Source: Galaxea fascicularis (Eukaryota; Cnidaria; Anthozoa; Scleractinia; Euphylliidae). Taken from it: DNA of 64,000 nucleotides. Of the stretch, positions 12,318 to 19,752 are shown piece by piece. The translations under genes were made by a program, and so were the position numbers. Location of the stretch: positions 8,715,335 to 8,779,334 of the forward strand of contig OX419342.1 of NCBI GenBank assembly GCA_948470475.1. The letters run 5' to 3'. Within the stretch, counting starts at the first letter, position 1, and each line of letters begins with the position of its first letter. The notes under the pieces were generated by a model that was not told the DNA's origin, ran no database searches, and was given only the letters and a program-made list of their open reading frames with translations.

Positions 12318-15300
12318 CCTCGAGGTCATGACGTAGGAACTGAGCACAGTGAGGTCCGTGCGCCATGACCAAGAGCCAAATATTTTCCCGTCCGGCCGGA
12401 CCTAACTCTGTCAATAAGTATTTTATCATATGGCCTCCTTTGAATCTTCATGAGCACATAAAAGATGAAGATTTTTTTTACAAAAAAGCGACTAATTTTC
12501 ACATAAAATTGATCTAATATGTTGTTTGTATTTGCTTTCTGGTTGTAAAATAAACTTACATGGTTAGACGCGACGAAATCTTCTAAAATTGTATCGCTTT
12601 GGGCCGTAGTGTTCCTAACAGGGTCATACGGCTTTTTCCGGCCCTTCTCGCGCTAATGCTTATAGCCCTCATACGGGCATTTTCTCATTAGTTTTAGAAT
12701 GAAAGCGCGCAAGAGACCGTACGGGTCATATGATAAATGTATCTAATTGTAAAAAAAAGAAAAAATAACTTATTTATGGTCTGCACACGAGAAAGGGCGC
12801 TTGAATTTCTTCAAAAACCTTTACAGGCAACAGTCCTCTATGCAAAATATTGCACTGTCCATCCTTTTCGTCGTCTCAAAGTGTATTGGAAAAACTTGGT
12901 GGAGATGTGCATTCTAACCCAAGCTTTTCGTGTACGGACGAGACAATATTTATCTTGAAGGCAGCCCTTTGTTCCGCATCCCCTTCCACTAAAATTTGTT
13001 GATCTTTTGACTATTTTCACTCATCATCTTTCGACTATAGACTAAAGCCGTGTTCACACTAAAAGTTAATTATATTCAACTAAATTATAATTCAATCTAT
13101 CATACTCCATTCAATACACCATTTTGCTAATGATCAGATCCAAGTGAATTGTGGGTAGATCCAATCCTTTGTAGGGACAAACGGCTATTTTGTTCAATCA
13201 CGCACTGTAATTACTTCAAACAACCCCCTTGAAGTTGTTTGAAGTAACTGTAATCCAATTATAATCAGGGATTGTAATTAGTTGATGTGAACCCATTCCA
13301 TACTTAATTCGATTATAATTCGATCATAATCGAGGCTAATGCGAACACGGCTTAAGAGACTGATTGTGTTCCAGCCTCTGGCAACCAATGGTTTCTTGTC
13401 AGCAAGATTAATGTCCTTACCGAAGAGGCATCAGGAACGACGTGATTCCAGATTTTGGACAATGAGGAGTAGTGCTTTATGTGCTGTGTGGCGGAGGGTT
13501 TGTCGATAAAAAGGATGGAGAATAGAGATGTACATCGACCTGTACCTATATCCTATCGGGCGCAAAAGGCTTTTCTTACATTTAGCGCTGTGTGGGGTTA
13601 AGGGGAAGTGGTGGGGGGAACTATCCAACACGTAAACAAATTTTAACTTCTGTTTCTCTGTCCACTTGCTGGTGTTGTTCTGGGTAGTCCCTGGTCATTC
13701 TATTCCCAGGTCATTCTTCCAAATAGATAATTGGTTTGCCTCCGGCCAGTTGGGATTCTTATCTAACAATACACGTACGTACATCAGACCAACAAAGACG
13801 GATCGATACGCACCAATCACTGTTTACTCAACAACCGACAAGCAACAGACCGACAAATTTTACTAACAATACACGCACGAACATTAGACTAACAAAAGAC
13901 GGATCGAAACGCACGAACCACTGTTTATAGTCTTCACAGCCAATGACAACTAATATCATCACAACTTCATTGATCAATCACATCACAAATCACCTGACTG
14001 ATGATGACCTCCGCTCAGGTCATCGCAATGTCAGTCATTGTCACCTCAATCAGACAATCCTTCTCAGGAATACACTCATCCGGACGATCGTACTTCACTC
14101 ATGGGAGTTCTTATCATGTTATGTTTATTAGAATTATTTGTTCGGGTATTTGAGTGGACTGCCTGCAAACTAGCTTGATTAGCTAAGTGCACTTTCACTA
14201 TGACCACAGTATTTATTTTTTATTTATTTATTCTGTATGCGATATTTTGAATTCTGCTGCAACATACTAGGGAGCTTAAGCAACGACGACGACGACGGCA
14301 ACGGAAACGTCATACTTCATGTTTTTGTAGCTCTTTCGCTGGCGATTATTTCGATTTGTTTAACGTGAAAAATGCTGGCGAGCTGTCCATCGTCTAAATT
14401 TAATACTGTGAACGGTGTTAAAGCAAAGAAAACGAAAGAAAAACTTTCCGTCATGCGCTCATGTTCCCATGAAAACCTAAAATTTGCGGCGGGTCTATTT
14501 TACAGGTCACATTTTACAGGTCAAAGTACAGGCCGCCGCGCTACAGATAAATAAACCAGCCCAAAAGAGTCTCCTAGCCCTAATCACTGTCCAAAAATTG
14601 TTTTAGATCCGTGTGAAACTGTTTGGCTTAGTTACCAATCGATAAAACAGTCACCTGTTCCTCTGACCTGTGGAATGTGACCTGTAAAATAGACCCGGCC
14701 TAAAATTTGAGTCATTTCACGTTGTTGCTTTGCAGAGGACGGCAAAGAAAAACGCACGTGCAGAGCGATTGTTTTAAGGCCATTGTTTTGTCATCCTCGT
14801 TGCTTGAACTCCCTTCTATTAAACGAGCCCTTTGACAGCTTGATCAACAAGGCCTCTGGAGGTGGCTCATGCCTGTATAACTTATAGATTCGTTGTAGTG
14901 CCCAGGGGTTAAAGCTTGTGTAGTTCTGCGAGCAAAGTACAATCCTTTCTGCTCGAAGATTCGGCACGGGAATTTTTGGGGGTTAATTTTTGGTCCAGGA
15001 ACTTTTTTGGGTTTGATTTTTTCCCCCATTCGATCATCCTCGTCACCTGAAATCCAGAGAACCTGGGTGCGAAGCATTCACGTGTTGAAGTGGAGGTTTG
15101 TATGCAAATAAGTCGCTCATTCACTCAGGGGGATAGTATTTCGAGCGAATCACAACACAGGTTGGAAAGGTGTGACAGCGCCTGGTCATAGGTCATAGTA
15201 TAGATTTACAATTGACCATTTCCGAATTTCCTTCAGGCCTCTTTTTCAAAGCGAGTCTTAGTGCTCATCCTTTCATATACAAATCAATTTCACACGCAAA

Positions 15301-18300
15301 TTAAACTCATTTTCATGTGAATGAAAAATGATTTGCATATGAAATGATTAGCACCAAGACTCGCTTTGAAGAAGAGGCCTGAGGTAATTCGGAAATGGCC
15401 TATTCAATTATCAGCGGTGACATTACCTTTGTACCGTGCAACAGTTACGACTAAGATGTGTTTCACGCTCACCTGTCTGAGATCGAAACGTTTCCGACTT
15501 CCTTGAACTTTGTATCATCACTAGCACTGAATAACTGCTGTACCTGTAGTGGGAGCGAAACATCTAAGATGGTAAAAACGGTGGAACGCTTCATTTTTTA
15601 AAAAGACGAGGAAGGGTATACTAATATGCAACTTTTGCTGTTGGATGAGAACTAACAGCCAAACAACCGTACCGCAAGAAAATGATACCTGCAATGTACT
15701 TAAGTTTTCCTAAGTTTCCCCGCCGCTATCTTCCGGATATGTCCTTCAGAGGATATGTCACAAGAGTTTACGCACCAGACGTGAAACTGGCGTTTCACCA
15801 GCCTTTGTGTTTAGGCCAGTGTCCCAGGCGTTGCAATCTGCTAATGCTGAATGTCGCACTCACAACTCTCTACTTTTGCATATTTCTAAAGTAAAGGGCT
15901 GGGGAGGCATTATAGACATTATAGTTTGTCTCAAACAAAGTCGGTATTTTGCGTAACGCGGTTTAGGCCATTTTTGACTACAAATTGTCACAAACCCGGC
16001 TAGAGACATTCAAGAACTGAAAATCAGCCTTACTGTGGCAATGAAGTTCGTTTTCCACTGGTTCACTTTGATAACATTATAGGCAAGATCTGAGAAGATT
16101 ATTTTTAAGGTTAACTGTGTCATCCCTCCATTATCTAAAAACACAAGAAAAAAGTTATCTCAGTTTGTTAGTCTTCCATCCAGCAGCCACACTTCTTGCC
16201 CTCACAAACATATGAGACGACTTGTTTGTTCATCGGCTTTTGAAACTGCCACTTATGCGTTACAACCGCGACATGTACTAATTTTATAAGCGTGCGGGCA
16301 GGAAAACCAGAACACCAAAAAGACTACCGGTAGTCAAAATAGGAAGAAACCACGGGTGATGAAACCGTAAGGTGATGTCACACTACAAAATTATTCTAAA
16401 ATAGGAGAAAAAACGCGTGTATGACCAGCACATGCTCCTTATCATTCAAGTTCTATGCTGGAGAAATCGATGGATCCATAAGAATTACTCGTGTGGAGCG
16501 GTTTTTAATTCCTCAATTTCACCCACGTGACAAGGCGGCCATGTTGGTGTTCATACAATACAATTTTTTTTTTCGCAGAATTTGTGTAAAAATAAATTTT
16601 AGTTCCTAGCGGAGAGACAGACTATTGACCACGAATGTGGCCGCCATGACGTCACATGCAATCCGGCGATTGAAGGGGCGTTTACACGACAGAGAAAAAA
16701 TGGCACGGATCCGACAAAAACTGGAACGGTTCCAAGAGTTTTTGCAAAGAAACAGTGAACTTTTATCCGTTCGGTGTCGGGTCCATAGGCGCCTACGGAC
16801 CCGTTGCGGAACGGATAAAAGTTCACTGTTTCTTTGCAAAAACTGTTGGAACCGTTCCATTTTTTTTCGGATCCGTGCCATTTTTGCTCTGTCGTGTAAA
16901 CGCCCCTTGAGTGTCGCAAAAAACAAGGCAAGTCAGAGTAATCACGACAGGCGTACGCAGCGCAATAAACCAATCAAAATTCGAAGCAGTGATATGTAGC
17001 CGGCACCGAACACAGAGGAATGTGTGCGACCAAGTCAGGATTGGATTTGGTTTTAATTGGTTGAGAAAGTGGCGGGAGTTTGTCTAACTAATCACCTTCG
17101 ACACTCAATTGAAAACATGTGCAGCTCTATTCACACGACGTTTTTACTCGGTCGAGAATACAAAAGAGTTACCAACGAGCTTCCAAATCATCTTCTCGGT
17201 AACATTCGTTCCTGACTTTGTTTCCAAACGCGTGCAAAATGACAAAACATAATTAATTACATTATTGTATCTCTCAGTTAGTAGGCGCGCTGTGATTGGG
17301 TTTCCTTTTTCCGTGCGTCTGATTAACCTCAGAGATATAATAAATATCTTACTAACCTCGTTTTCTCGGTCCGTACTGTAAGTTATGGATCCTCGTTTTT
17401 TTTCCGTTGCTTTATGGCTCGCGCGCTTCGCGCTTGGGCCATACTGAAGTGAACGGGAAATAACGGACCTCGAACTCGGTTAGTAAGAGGTATTTACAAG
17501 TAACGAATATTCGTCATTTGCAACTGAGTTGATCTTAAATGGTCAGAATGTGCATGTCTTACGAACTAAATACAAGTTGTTTTATCCTGAAATTCCTGAT
17601 CACGCCCGTGCAAAGGCTCCTAAGATTATTACTCAAAACTTCCAACATTCTTGGGTTTTGAACGCCAAGTTGGGTGTTGCTAGCGGCAGTTATTGCCGTT
17701 AGTTACCTGTTGTCGTATATGGACTCGCCACTGTGGGCCATAGTCTATTATTCCTACTGCTCACCATGGCGTGTTAAGAATTAGAAAGGTCCATCTACAC
17801 ACCCCTCTTTAACAGACCTGGTGGAACCTGGTTGTTCACGAGGTTTTAAACAAAAACGCTACCAGTGCAGACAAAAATCCACCAGGTTGACACCAAAAAC
17901 ATTCTACACTAAAATTCTACACCAGGGAGGAACAAAATTCACCAGGTGCCAGGGAGGTCAAAATTCCACCAGGGAGGGCAAAATAAACAAACAGGTCGGG
18001 TTTCACCAGGTCTATTACAGAGCGGTGTATCTACTCACCAAAGGCTTCACGCCATCTAGTATCCAGGACAGATGTACTCTGCTTGGAGTACCAGATGTTC
18101 AAGTCTTTGTAGTATGCAATGGGAAATGTATATCTGCCTAGATAGTACTTTCCCTGAGACTCTAATCCGCTAGGGCTAGAGCCACACCGCTTGTGCCCGG
18201 ATGGTTGGATAACCGTGACCCCGCCGTCATGGTAAAAGGTCAGTCTGCCAGCCTTTTCCCATATAATCCCAAGATAATTCCACACTCCATAATGCACATG

Positions 18301-18650
18301 TGTGGTGTATGTACAGTACCTATCCCTTCCATACACGAGCACACGAGTTCTACCATGTTTATAGATTATGTTAACTCCTTTATATGTTTTATTGTTATCG
18401 TCTTTGTTTCCGAAGAAGATCTCGCTATTATTGTGATGTTGAAGCCTGTACTTGAAAAAGAACCCAATGGATATATCGCAATTGGAAGGGTCCTTCATAC
18501 AGGACACATTGTGCTTTTTGAGTTCCACGTAAGTGCCGTCCGAACCATCAAGATACAGCCCATCACCCACAGGAGACTTAGCATTCGTCGCTGCTCCTTT
18601 TTTCTTTATGTCTTGACTTAAATCAGTGAAAAGCCAACTGTCATGCGAAG
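1384..18650 (-). CDS. Gene 1: LamG / SEA-like / FN3-repeat extracellular protein (partial gene, multi-exon)
   Basis: Gene-level entry. Exons placed in transcript order: 18650-18039 (LamG), 16134-16034, 15543-15473 and 12039-11891 (SEA-like), 8834-8543, 7181-6867, 5931-5638, 4218-3901, 3128-2829 and 1674-1384 (one FN3 module each). Every exon is open between an AG acceptor and a GT donor. FN3 modules on single phase 1-1 exons are typical of animal extracellular proteins, and the architecture suggests a secreted or membrane-anchored adhesion protein or receptor. No signal peptide, transmembrane segment or intracellular domain is visible, so both ends lie in unplaced exons or outside the window. 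Phases agree across the chain except between 11891 (phase 1 end) and 8834 (phase 0 start), so at least one exon is missing there. I do not recognise a named orthologue. Domain calls are from my reading of the translation. Confidence 0.8.
2318..2458. mobile_element. Palindromic MITE
   Basis: Two arms of about 55-60 bp form an inverted repeat, beginning TGAAAACGTGAAGCTTGTGG and ending with its complement at 2458, around a short loop. A further partial arm (CAGCTTACCTAAACACA-like) lies near 2637-2672. This is a non-autonomous hairpin element within an intron of gene 1. Confidence 0.75.
2829..3128 (-). CDS. Gene 1 exon: FN3 module 5
   Basis: A 300-bp phase 1-1 exon with acceptor GGTCAATCGTAG and donor GTTAGT. 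It reads 'GPGAPQSLTANNKTNSSLYA', 'SWQEVVLDKHHGIMQGYKVL', 'HVHFTGLKTVTKYKIEVLGF' and 'LAVFTEES'. The Trp, 'GYKVL' Tyr and strand F ('tkYkIeVlgf') mark an intact FN3 module. Confidence 0.88.
3303..3331 (+). repeat. (GGGGGA)n tract, G-quadruplex-capable
   Basis: The plus strand carries five or more consecutive runs of four to five G separated by single A. It lies in the intron between FN3 modules 4 and 5, so the gene 1 transcript carries the C-rich strand here. Confidence 0.85.
3901..4218 (-). CDS. Gene 1 exon: FN3 module 4
   Basis: A 318-bp phase 1-1 exon with acceptor ATTTGCATTGTCAG and donor GTTTGT. It reads 'VPINSPDSLAAHNVSSSVIQ', 'VNWNYHEEPRLTLGHLLGFT', 'STQITGLKIYRLYNITIAAR' and 'SVIVRTDGE'. 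The core residues of FN3 are all present and the splice phases match both neighbours. Confidence 0.88.
4930..4999 (-). pseudogene. Orphan half-exon: C-terminal piece of an FN3 module
   Basis: A 70-bp open segment between acceptor TTTTTCTTTGATCTCAG and donor GTACAT. It reads 'VAAFTRKGEGPLSNKVYN' and then 'MTDEA', which is the G-strand end of an FN3 domain (compare 'VEAFTSKGAGP' in module 6). It starts in phase 0, while the upstream FN3 exon ends in phase 1. No N-terminal half was found between 5000 and 5637, where a MITE now sits. It is probably a leftover of a lost module, or the second half of a module whose first exon I could not find. Confidence 0.55.
5428..5624. mobile_element. Palindromic MITE beside FN3 module 3
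   Basis: The termini GGCCCTTTGCAGTTTACGAT and the complement ATCGTAAACTGCAAAGGGCC bracket arms of about 80 bp (CAAAAACCGCCATG..., CATCCAAAACAAA...). The element starts about 13 bp after the 5638 splice donor, on the minus strand. Open frames seen here on both strands are products of the palindrome. Confidence 0.85.
5638..5931 (-). CDS. Gene 1 exon: FN3 module 3
   Basis: A 294-bp phase 1-1 exon with acceptor TTTGTTCCTTGCAG and donor GTGGAA. It reads 'VPSDSPANIHLIMVNSSSLQ', 'ASWEQVPLLHQNGIILGYRV', 'LFHFTGLIIFQEYSVRVCIF' and 'MIAFMTG'. It is an intact FN3 module. The donor is weak, and a palindromic MITE begins about 13 bp into the following intron, which may affect splicing. Confidence 0.87.
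6867..7181 (-). CDS. Gene 1 exon: FN3 module 2
   Basis: A 315-bp phase 1-1 exon with acceptor TGTTCTCTCCCAG and donor GTAAGA. It begins 'VPSVGPEIVANTSTNSTAIY' and carries the conserved 'VQWNHTIP', 'NGILIGYRVSW', 'TNYTITGLYEYWLYKVWVSG' and 'TIMTLDD'. Trp in strand B, Tyr in strand C and the 'L..y..Y.v.V' strand F are all present, so this is an intact FN3 module. Several N-x-S/T sites fit an extracellular location. Confidence 0.88.
7245..7421. mobile_element. Palindromic MITE, AATAGGCCATTTCCGA family
   Basis: The termini AATAGGCCATTTCCGAGTTC and GAACTCGGAAATGGCCTATT have near-perfect arms of about 60 bp containing TTCAAAGCGAGTC. A diverged member of the same family is at 15211-15408. Confidence 0.85.
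8543..8834 (-). CDS. Gene 1 exon: FN3 module 1 (divergent)
   Basis: A 292-bp exon with acceptor TTGTTTGTCAG and donor GTAAGT, phase 0 in and phase 1 out. It begins 'VPKNRAACYISHAYIGICMN' and continues with 'PVGGEDENYLYGYYLLYKN', 'NTNYSLRVVAES' and 'SEAIQAKTKEW'. The FN3 core Tyr and Leu positions ('GYYLLY', 'LHPNTNYSLRV') are clear, but the usual B-strand Trp is Cys here. Its phase 0 start differs from every other FN3 exon in the gene. A different 5' boundary is therefore possible. Confidence 0.7.
9661..10175 (-). pseudogene. LINE reverse transcriptase C-terminal remnant
   Basis: The minus strand at 9870-10175 reads 'LREFHFKLHRLTVTKKEFF', 'RFGLKADCKCLYCGEPDSID' and 'HSFIHCQFSQNFN'. The pattern (basic 'FHFKLh.rl.tkk', then C-x-C-x2-C ... 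H-x4-C) is the zinc-finger-like tail of non-LTR retrotransposon reverse transcriptases. The frame then decays. No reverse transcriptase catalytic motif is present. Immediately downstream (9670-9750, minus) is a short open stretch 'TATFPPFGTVTFNILNFKK' before a GTAAGG donor; I could not assign it. Confidence 0.6.
10816..10972 (+). CDS. Putative first exon of an unknown plus-strand gene
   Basis: The ATG at 10816 lies in AAAATGGCGGCC, a typical animal start context, and opens a frame to a donor-like AAAG|GTAAAT at 10972. It reads 'MAARSSKRVNKGFYKDLND' and continues hydrophilic and Lys/Ser-rich. A further exon-like segment may occur at 11228-11367 (acceptor CTGCCTTAG, donor GTGAGT), but its phase does not join directly. 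I do not recognise the product. It lies inside an intron of gene 1 on the opposite strand and could be part of a repeat. Confidence 0.3.
11891..12039 (-). CDS. Gene 1 exon: SEA-like domain, part 3, with a Cys-rich tail
   Basis: A 149-bp exon, phase 2 in and phase 1 out, with acceptor TTTGCTTAAACAG and donor GTAAGT. It reads 'GGNASISFTLKFEVLRW', then 'PSVLTLQLTLENGSFLGSHG' and 'TFDEAGCNGEDN'. 'GNASISFTLKFEV' resembles the SEA 'Gsv.v.f.l.f' strand pair. The closing 'GCNGEDN(C)' could start an EGF-like or other Cys-rich linker. The next located exon starts in phase 0 while this one ends in phase 1, so an exon is missing between them. Confidence 0.75.
12276..12422. mobile_element. Palindromic MITE, GGCCGGACGGGAAAATATTT family
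   Basis: The termini TACTTATTGA...GTGGGAGGGC and CGGCCGGACC...TCAATAAGTA have inner arms GGACGGGAAAATATTTG / CAAATATTTTCCCGTCC. A second member lies at 63098-63210. Confidence 0.8.
13044..13354. mobile_element. MITE with AAGCCGTGTTC termini
   Basis: The termini AAGCCGTGTTCACACT and AATGCGAACACGGCTTA face each other about 310 bp apart. The interior is AT-rich with an inner hairpin (CAAACAACCCCCTTGAAGTT...). Confidence 0.75.
13770..14110 (+). repeat. Dispersed repeat with hammerhead-like core (degenerate)
   Basis: The segment contains two tandem copies of a unit of about 100 bp (ACGTACATCAGACCAACAAA... and ACGAACATTAGACTAACAAA...). These lead into CTGATGATGACCTCCGCTCA...ATGTC at 13998-14032. 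CTGATGA plus the perfect hairpin TGACCT/AGGTCA matches the hammerhead ribozyme core and stem II, but the GAAA box reads GCAAT, so this copy should be inactive. A related inverted copy is at 34040-34380. Confidence 0.6.
14270..14813. mobile_element. MITE with GGGAGCTTAAGCAACGA termini (outer element)
   Basis: The left end GGGAGCTTAAGCAACGACGA with a (CGA)n block faces the right end TCGTTGCTTGAACTCCC. It was disrupted by a second element at 14487-14700. Confidence 0.75.
14487..14700. mobile_element. Nested MITE with 9-bp target duplication
   Basis: The termini CGGCGGGTCTATTTTACAGG and CCTGTAAAATAGACCCGGCC are flanked by the direct 9-bp repeat TAAAATTTG at 14478-14486 and 14701-14709. A 9-bp duplication suits mobilisation by a Mutator-like transposase (inference). 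Confidence 0.8.
14840..15070 (-). repeat. Fragment of the repeat found in the 22669-28132 duplication
   Basis: The minus strand contains GGGGAAAAAATC-like and CAAAAAAGTTCCTGGACCAA-like blocks, in the same order as 24180-24360 and 26690-26870. This is a dispersed copy of that family. Confidence 0.55.
15211..15408. mobile_element. Palindromic MITE, AATAGGCCATTTCCGA family (diverged)
   Basis: The arms start TTGACCATTTCCGAATTTCC and end GGAAATGGCCTATTCAA. They share the inner TTCAAAGCGAGTCT block with the 7245-7421 copy. The loop is longer and AT-rich. Confidence 0.8.
15473..15543 (-). CDS. Gene 1 exon: SEA-like domain, part 2
   Basis: A 71-bp exon, phase 0 in and phase 2 out, with acceptor CTCCCACTACAG and donor CAG|GTGAGC. 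It reads 'VQQLFSASDDTKFKEVGNVS' and then 'ISD'. Only this frame joins both neighbours: phase 0 from 16034 and phase 2 into 12039. It supplies the helix and the beta strand before the 'GG' turn. Confidence 0.75.
16034..16134 (-). CDS. Gene 1 exon: SEA-like domain, part 1
   Basis: A 101-bp exon, phase 1 in and phase 0 out, with acceptor TTGTGTTTTTAG and donor GTAAGG. It reads 'NGGMTQLTLKIIFSDLAY' and then 'NVIKVNQWKTNFIAT'. It joins in frame with the 15543-15473 exon to give '...FIATVQQLFSASDDTKF'. The pattern, a beta strand ('LTLKIIF') followed by a helix ending in 'F...V...F', is that of the first half of SEA domains. SEA is the best match I can suggest, but it is not certain. Confidence 0.7.
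16673..16908. mobile_element. Near-perfect 236-bp palindrome (MITE)
   Basis: The ends AAGGGGCGTTTACACGACAG and CTGTCGTGTAAACGCCCCTT have arms of more than 100 bp meeting at a GC-rich centre near 16789. All three open frames here are products of the palindrome. Confidence 0.9.
17343..17499. mobile_element. MITE with TTACTAACC...GGTCCGT termini
   Basis: AATATCTTACTAACCTCGTT on the left is matched by CTCGGTTAGTAAGAGGTATT on the right. Inner GGTCCGTACTG / AACGGACC arms and a GCGCGCTTCGCGC hairpin lie in between. Confidence 0.65.
17814..18014 (+). repeat. CACCAGG motif cluster
   Basis: CACCAGG or its complement CCTGGTG recurs about seven times at irregular 20-50 bp spacing, just 3' of the LamG exon in the gene 1 intron. 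The intervening bases (CAAAATTC, AAACAAA) are partly repeated, so this is a degenerate minisatellite. Confidence 0.6.
18039..18650 (-). CDS. Gene 1 exon: LamG / concanavalin A-like domain
   Basis: A 612-bp phase 1-1 exon with acceptor TTTTGTAG and donor GTGAGT, coding about 204 residues. It begins 'ASHDSWLFTDLSQ' and contains the beta-sandwich signature 'GDGLYLDGSDGTYVEL', then 'CDISIGFFFKYR', 'SEIFFGN', and 'WNYLGIIWEKAGRLTFYHDG' followed by 'YYLGRY' and 'YKDLNIWYS'. This order (ligand-rim strand, 'SIGFFFK', 'W..lgi.w...g.l.fy.dG', 'lGr') is that of LamG/pentraxin-like jelly-roll modules. Cysteines at 'NVSC', 'PSNC', 'RYCTY' and 'KRCGS' suggest disulphides and an extracellular location. It could equally be called a generic ConA-like lectin/glucanase fold; carbohydrate binding is not shown. 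A partial copy of its 5' end lies upstream at 18882-18975. Confidence 0.85.
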
Positions 18651-18881
18651 CTACAAAACGAAATCACAGTAACAACGTTAACACAATGCACACAAGAACT
18701 GCCTGAATGCATTCCCAACACGTTACAGGGATTACGTCACGACGATTTTGTTGTTTTGGATCAATTCTTTCCAAAAACCGTTACTTGGAGCTTTTATTTA
18801 TACAAACAATGTTCCTGATAAACTATGAGGTGGATATCAAATTAATTTTATCTTCGATAGCAACCTATAATAGGGACTTTG

Positions 18882-18975
18882 GTGTTTTTTTCTTCATGTT
18901 TTGACTTAAATCAGTGAAAGACCAAGTGTCCTGCAAAGCTACAAAACAAAACCACAGTGACAACACAAAAACTGC
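18882..18975 (-). pseudogene. Partial duplicate of the LamG exon's 5' end
   Basis: The minus strand reads acceptor-like TTTTGTAG and then 'ALQDTWSFTDLSQNMKKK', matching the first residues of the LamG exon ('ASHDSWLFTDLSQDIKKK'). Intron bases before the acceptor are also shared (ACAAAACAAAACCACAGTGACAAC-like, 1-2 changes). The frame then reaches TAG within a few codons, so this is a truncated tandem copy about 290 bp upstream of the real exon. It could act as a cryptic splice target. Confidence 0.7.
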
Positions 18976-19581
18976 ATAACAGGTCTTCCCCTCACGTTGG
19001 CTATAAACGTAGTGTTATACGGAGGAGCAATTATTATTTGTAACCCGGGTTTAATTTAATTTAAACACGAGGCGGTCGAAATGCAACGTCAGACAATCAA
19101 AGCGTAGGGAAATCGTCAGTTAGTCGGCACGGTTCCTTCCATGATTTTCTTTTAGGATTTGGAATTTCAGTGAGTCCAATACACTGGATATAGCAGAAAG
19201 GAACTAAATGTGTGTTTTCTTTCAAACTCTATTTAGCTTGTAGGCAGCAACTGCTGGCGCTTTGACTGCGAACACTCCGACCTCTGGATTTACAACAACA
19301 ATAACAACAACAACAACAACAAAATCTTTATTATAGTGTCTTAAGTATTTAGCTAAGTAGCTAACTGGGATACCGCATGTAATAAATAGTTAAAAGATAT
19401 AAAACTTAAAAAACTAATAAATATATACACAAAAATTTCCTTACGTTAATTGCCTATGAATATTTATTAAAACCTATTTCCTATGAAATTAAAAATCAAA
19501 ATGAACATAAATGACAATTTTCACAACTGTCCTACGTCTTATATAGAGACTTTACACAATGTCCTTCATATAGACCCTATA
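18976..19581. other. Non-coding DNA with an (AAC)n microsatellite
   Basis: I see no exon. An (AAC/AAT)n tract of about 30 bp lies at 19292-19322. Confidence 0.5.
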
Positions 19582-19752
19582 CAAAAATGGCTGCCTTTAA
19601 ATTATTCTTTTTTTGTTCATATTCAAAATAGCCCAACTAACCTCGCTCGGGATAACAAATTCATTAGAATTTTTTTCTCAAAAACGATGTTACTTAGTTG
19701 GGCTATTTTAAAATATATGAACAAAAGAATAATTTAAAGGCAGCCATTTTTG
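19582..19752. mobile_element. Palindromic MITE
   Basis: CAAAAATGGCTGCCTTTAAA and its complement near 19752 bound arms that include ATAGCCCAACTAA / TTAGTTGGGCTAT. Confidence 0.8.

Noticed and set aside
16599..16999. Three long open frames on both strands
   Set aside because: They mirror one another because the sequence is a palindrome; no splice sites or domains.
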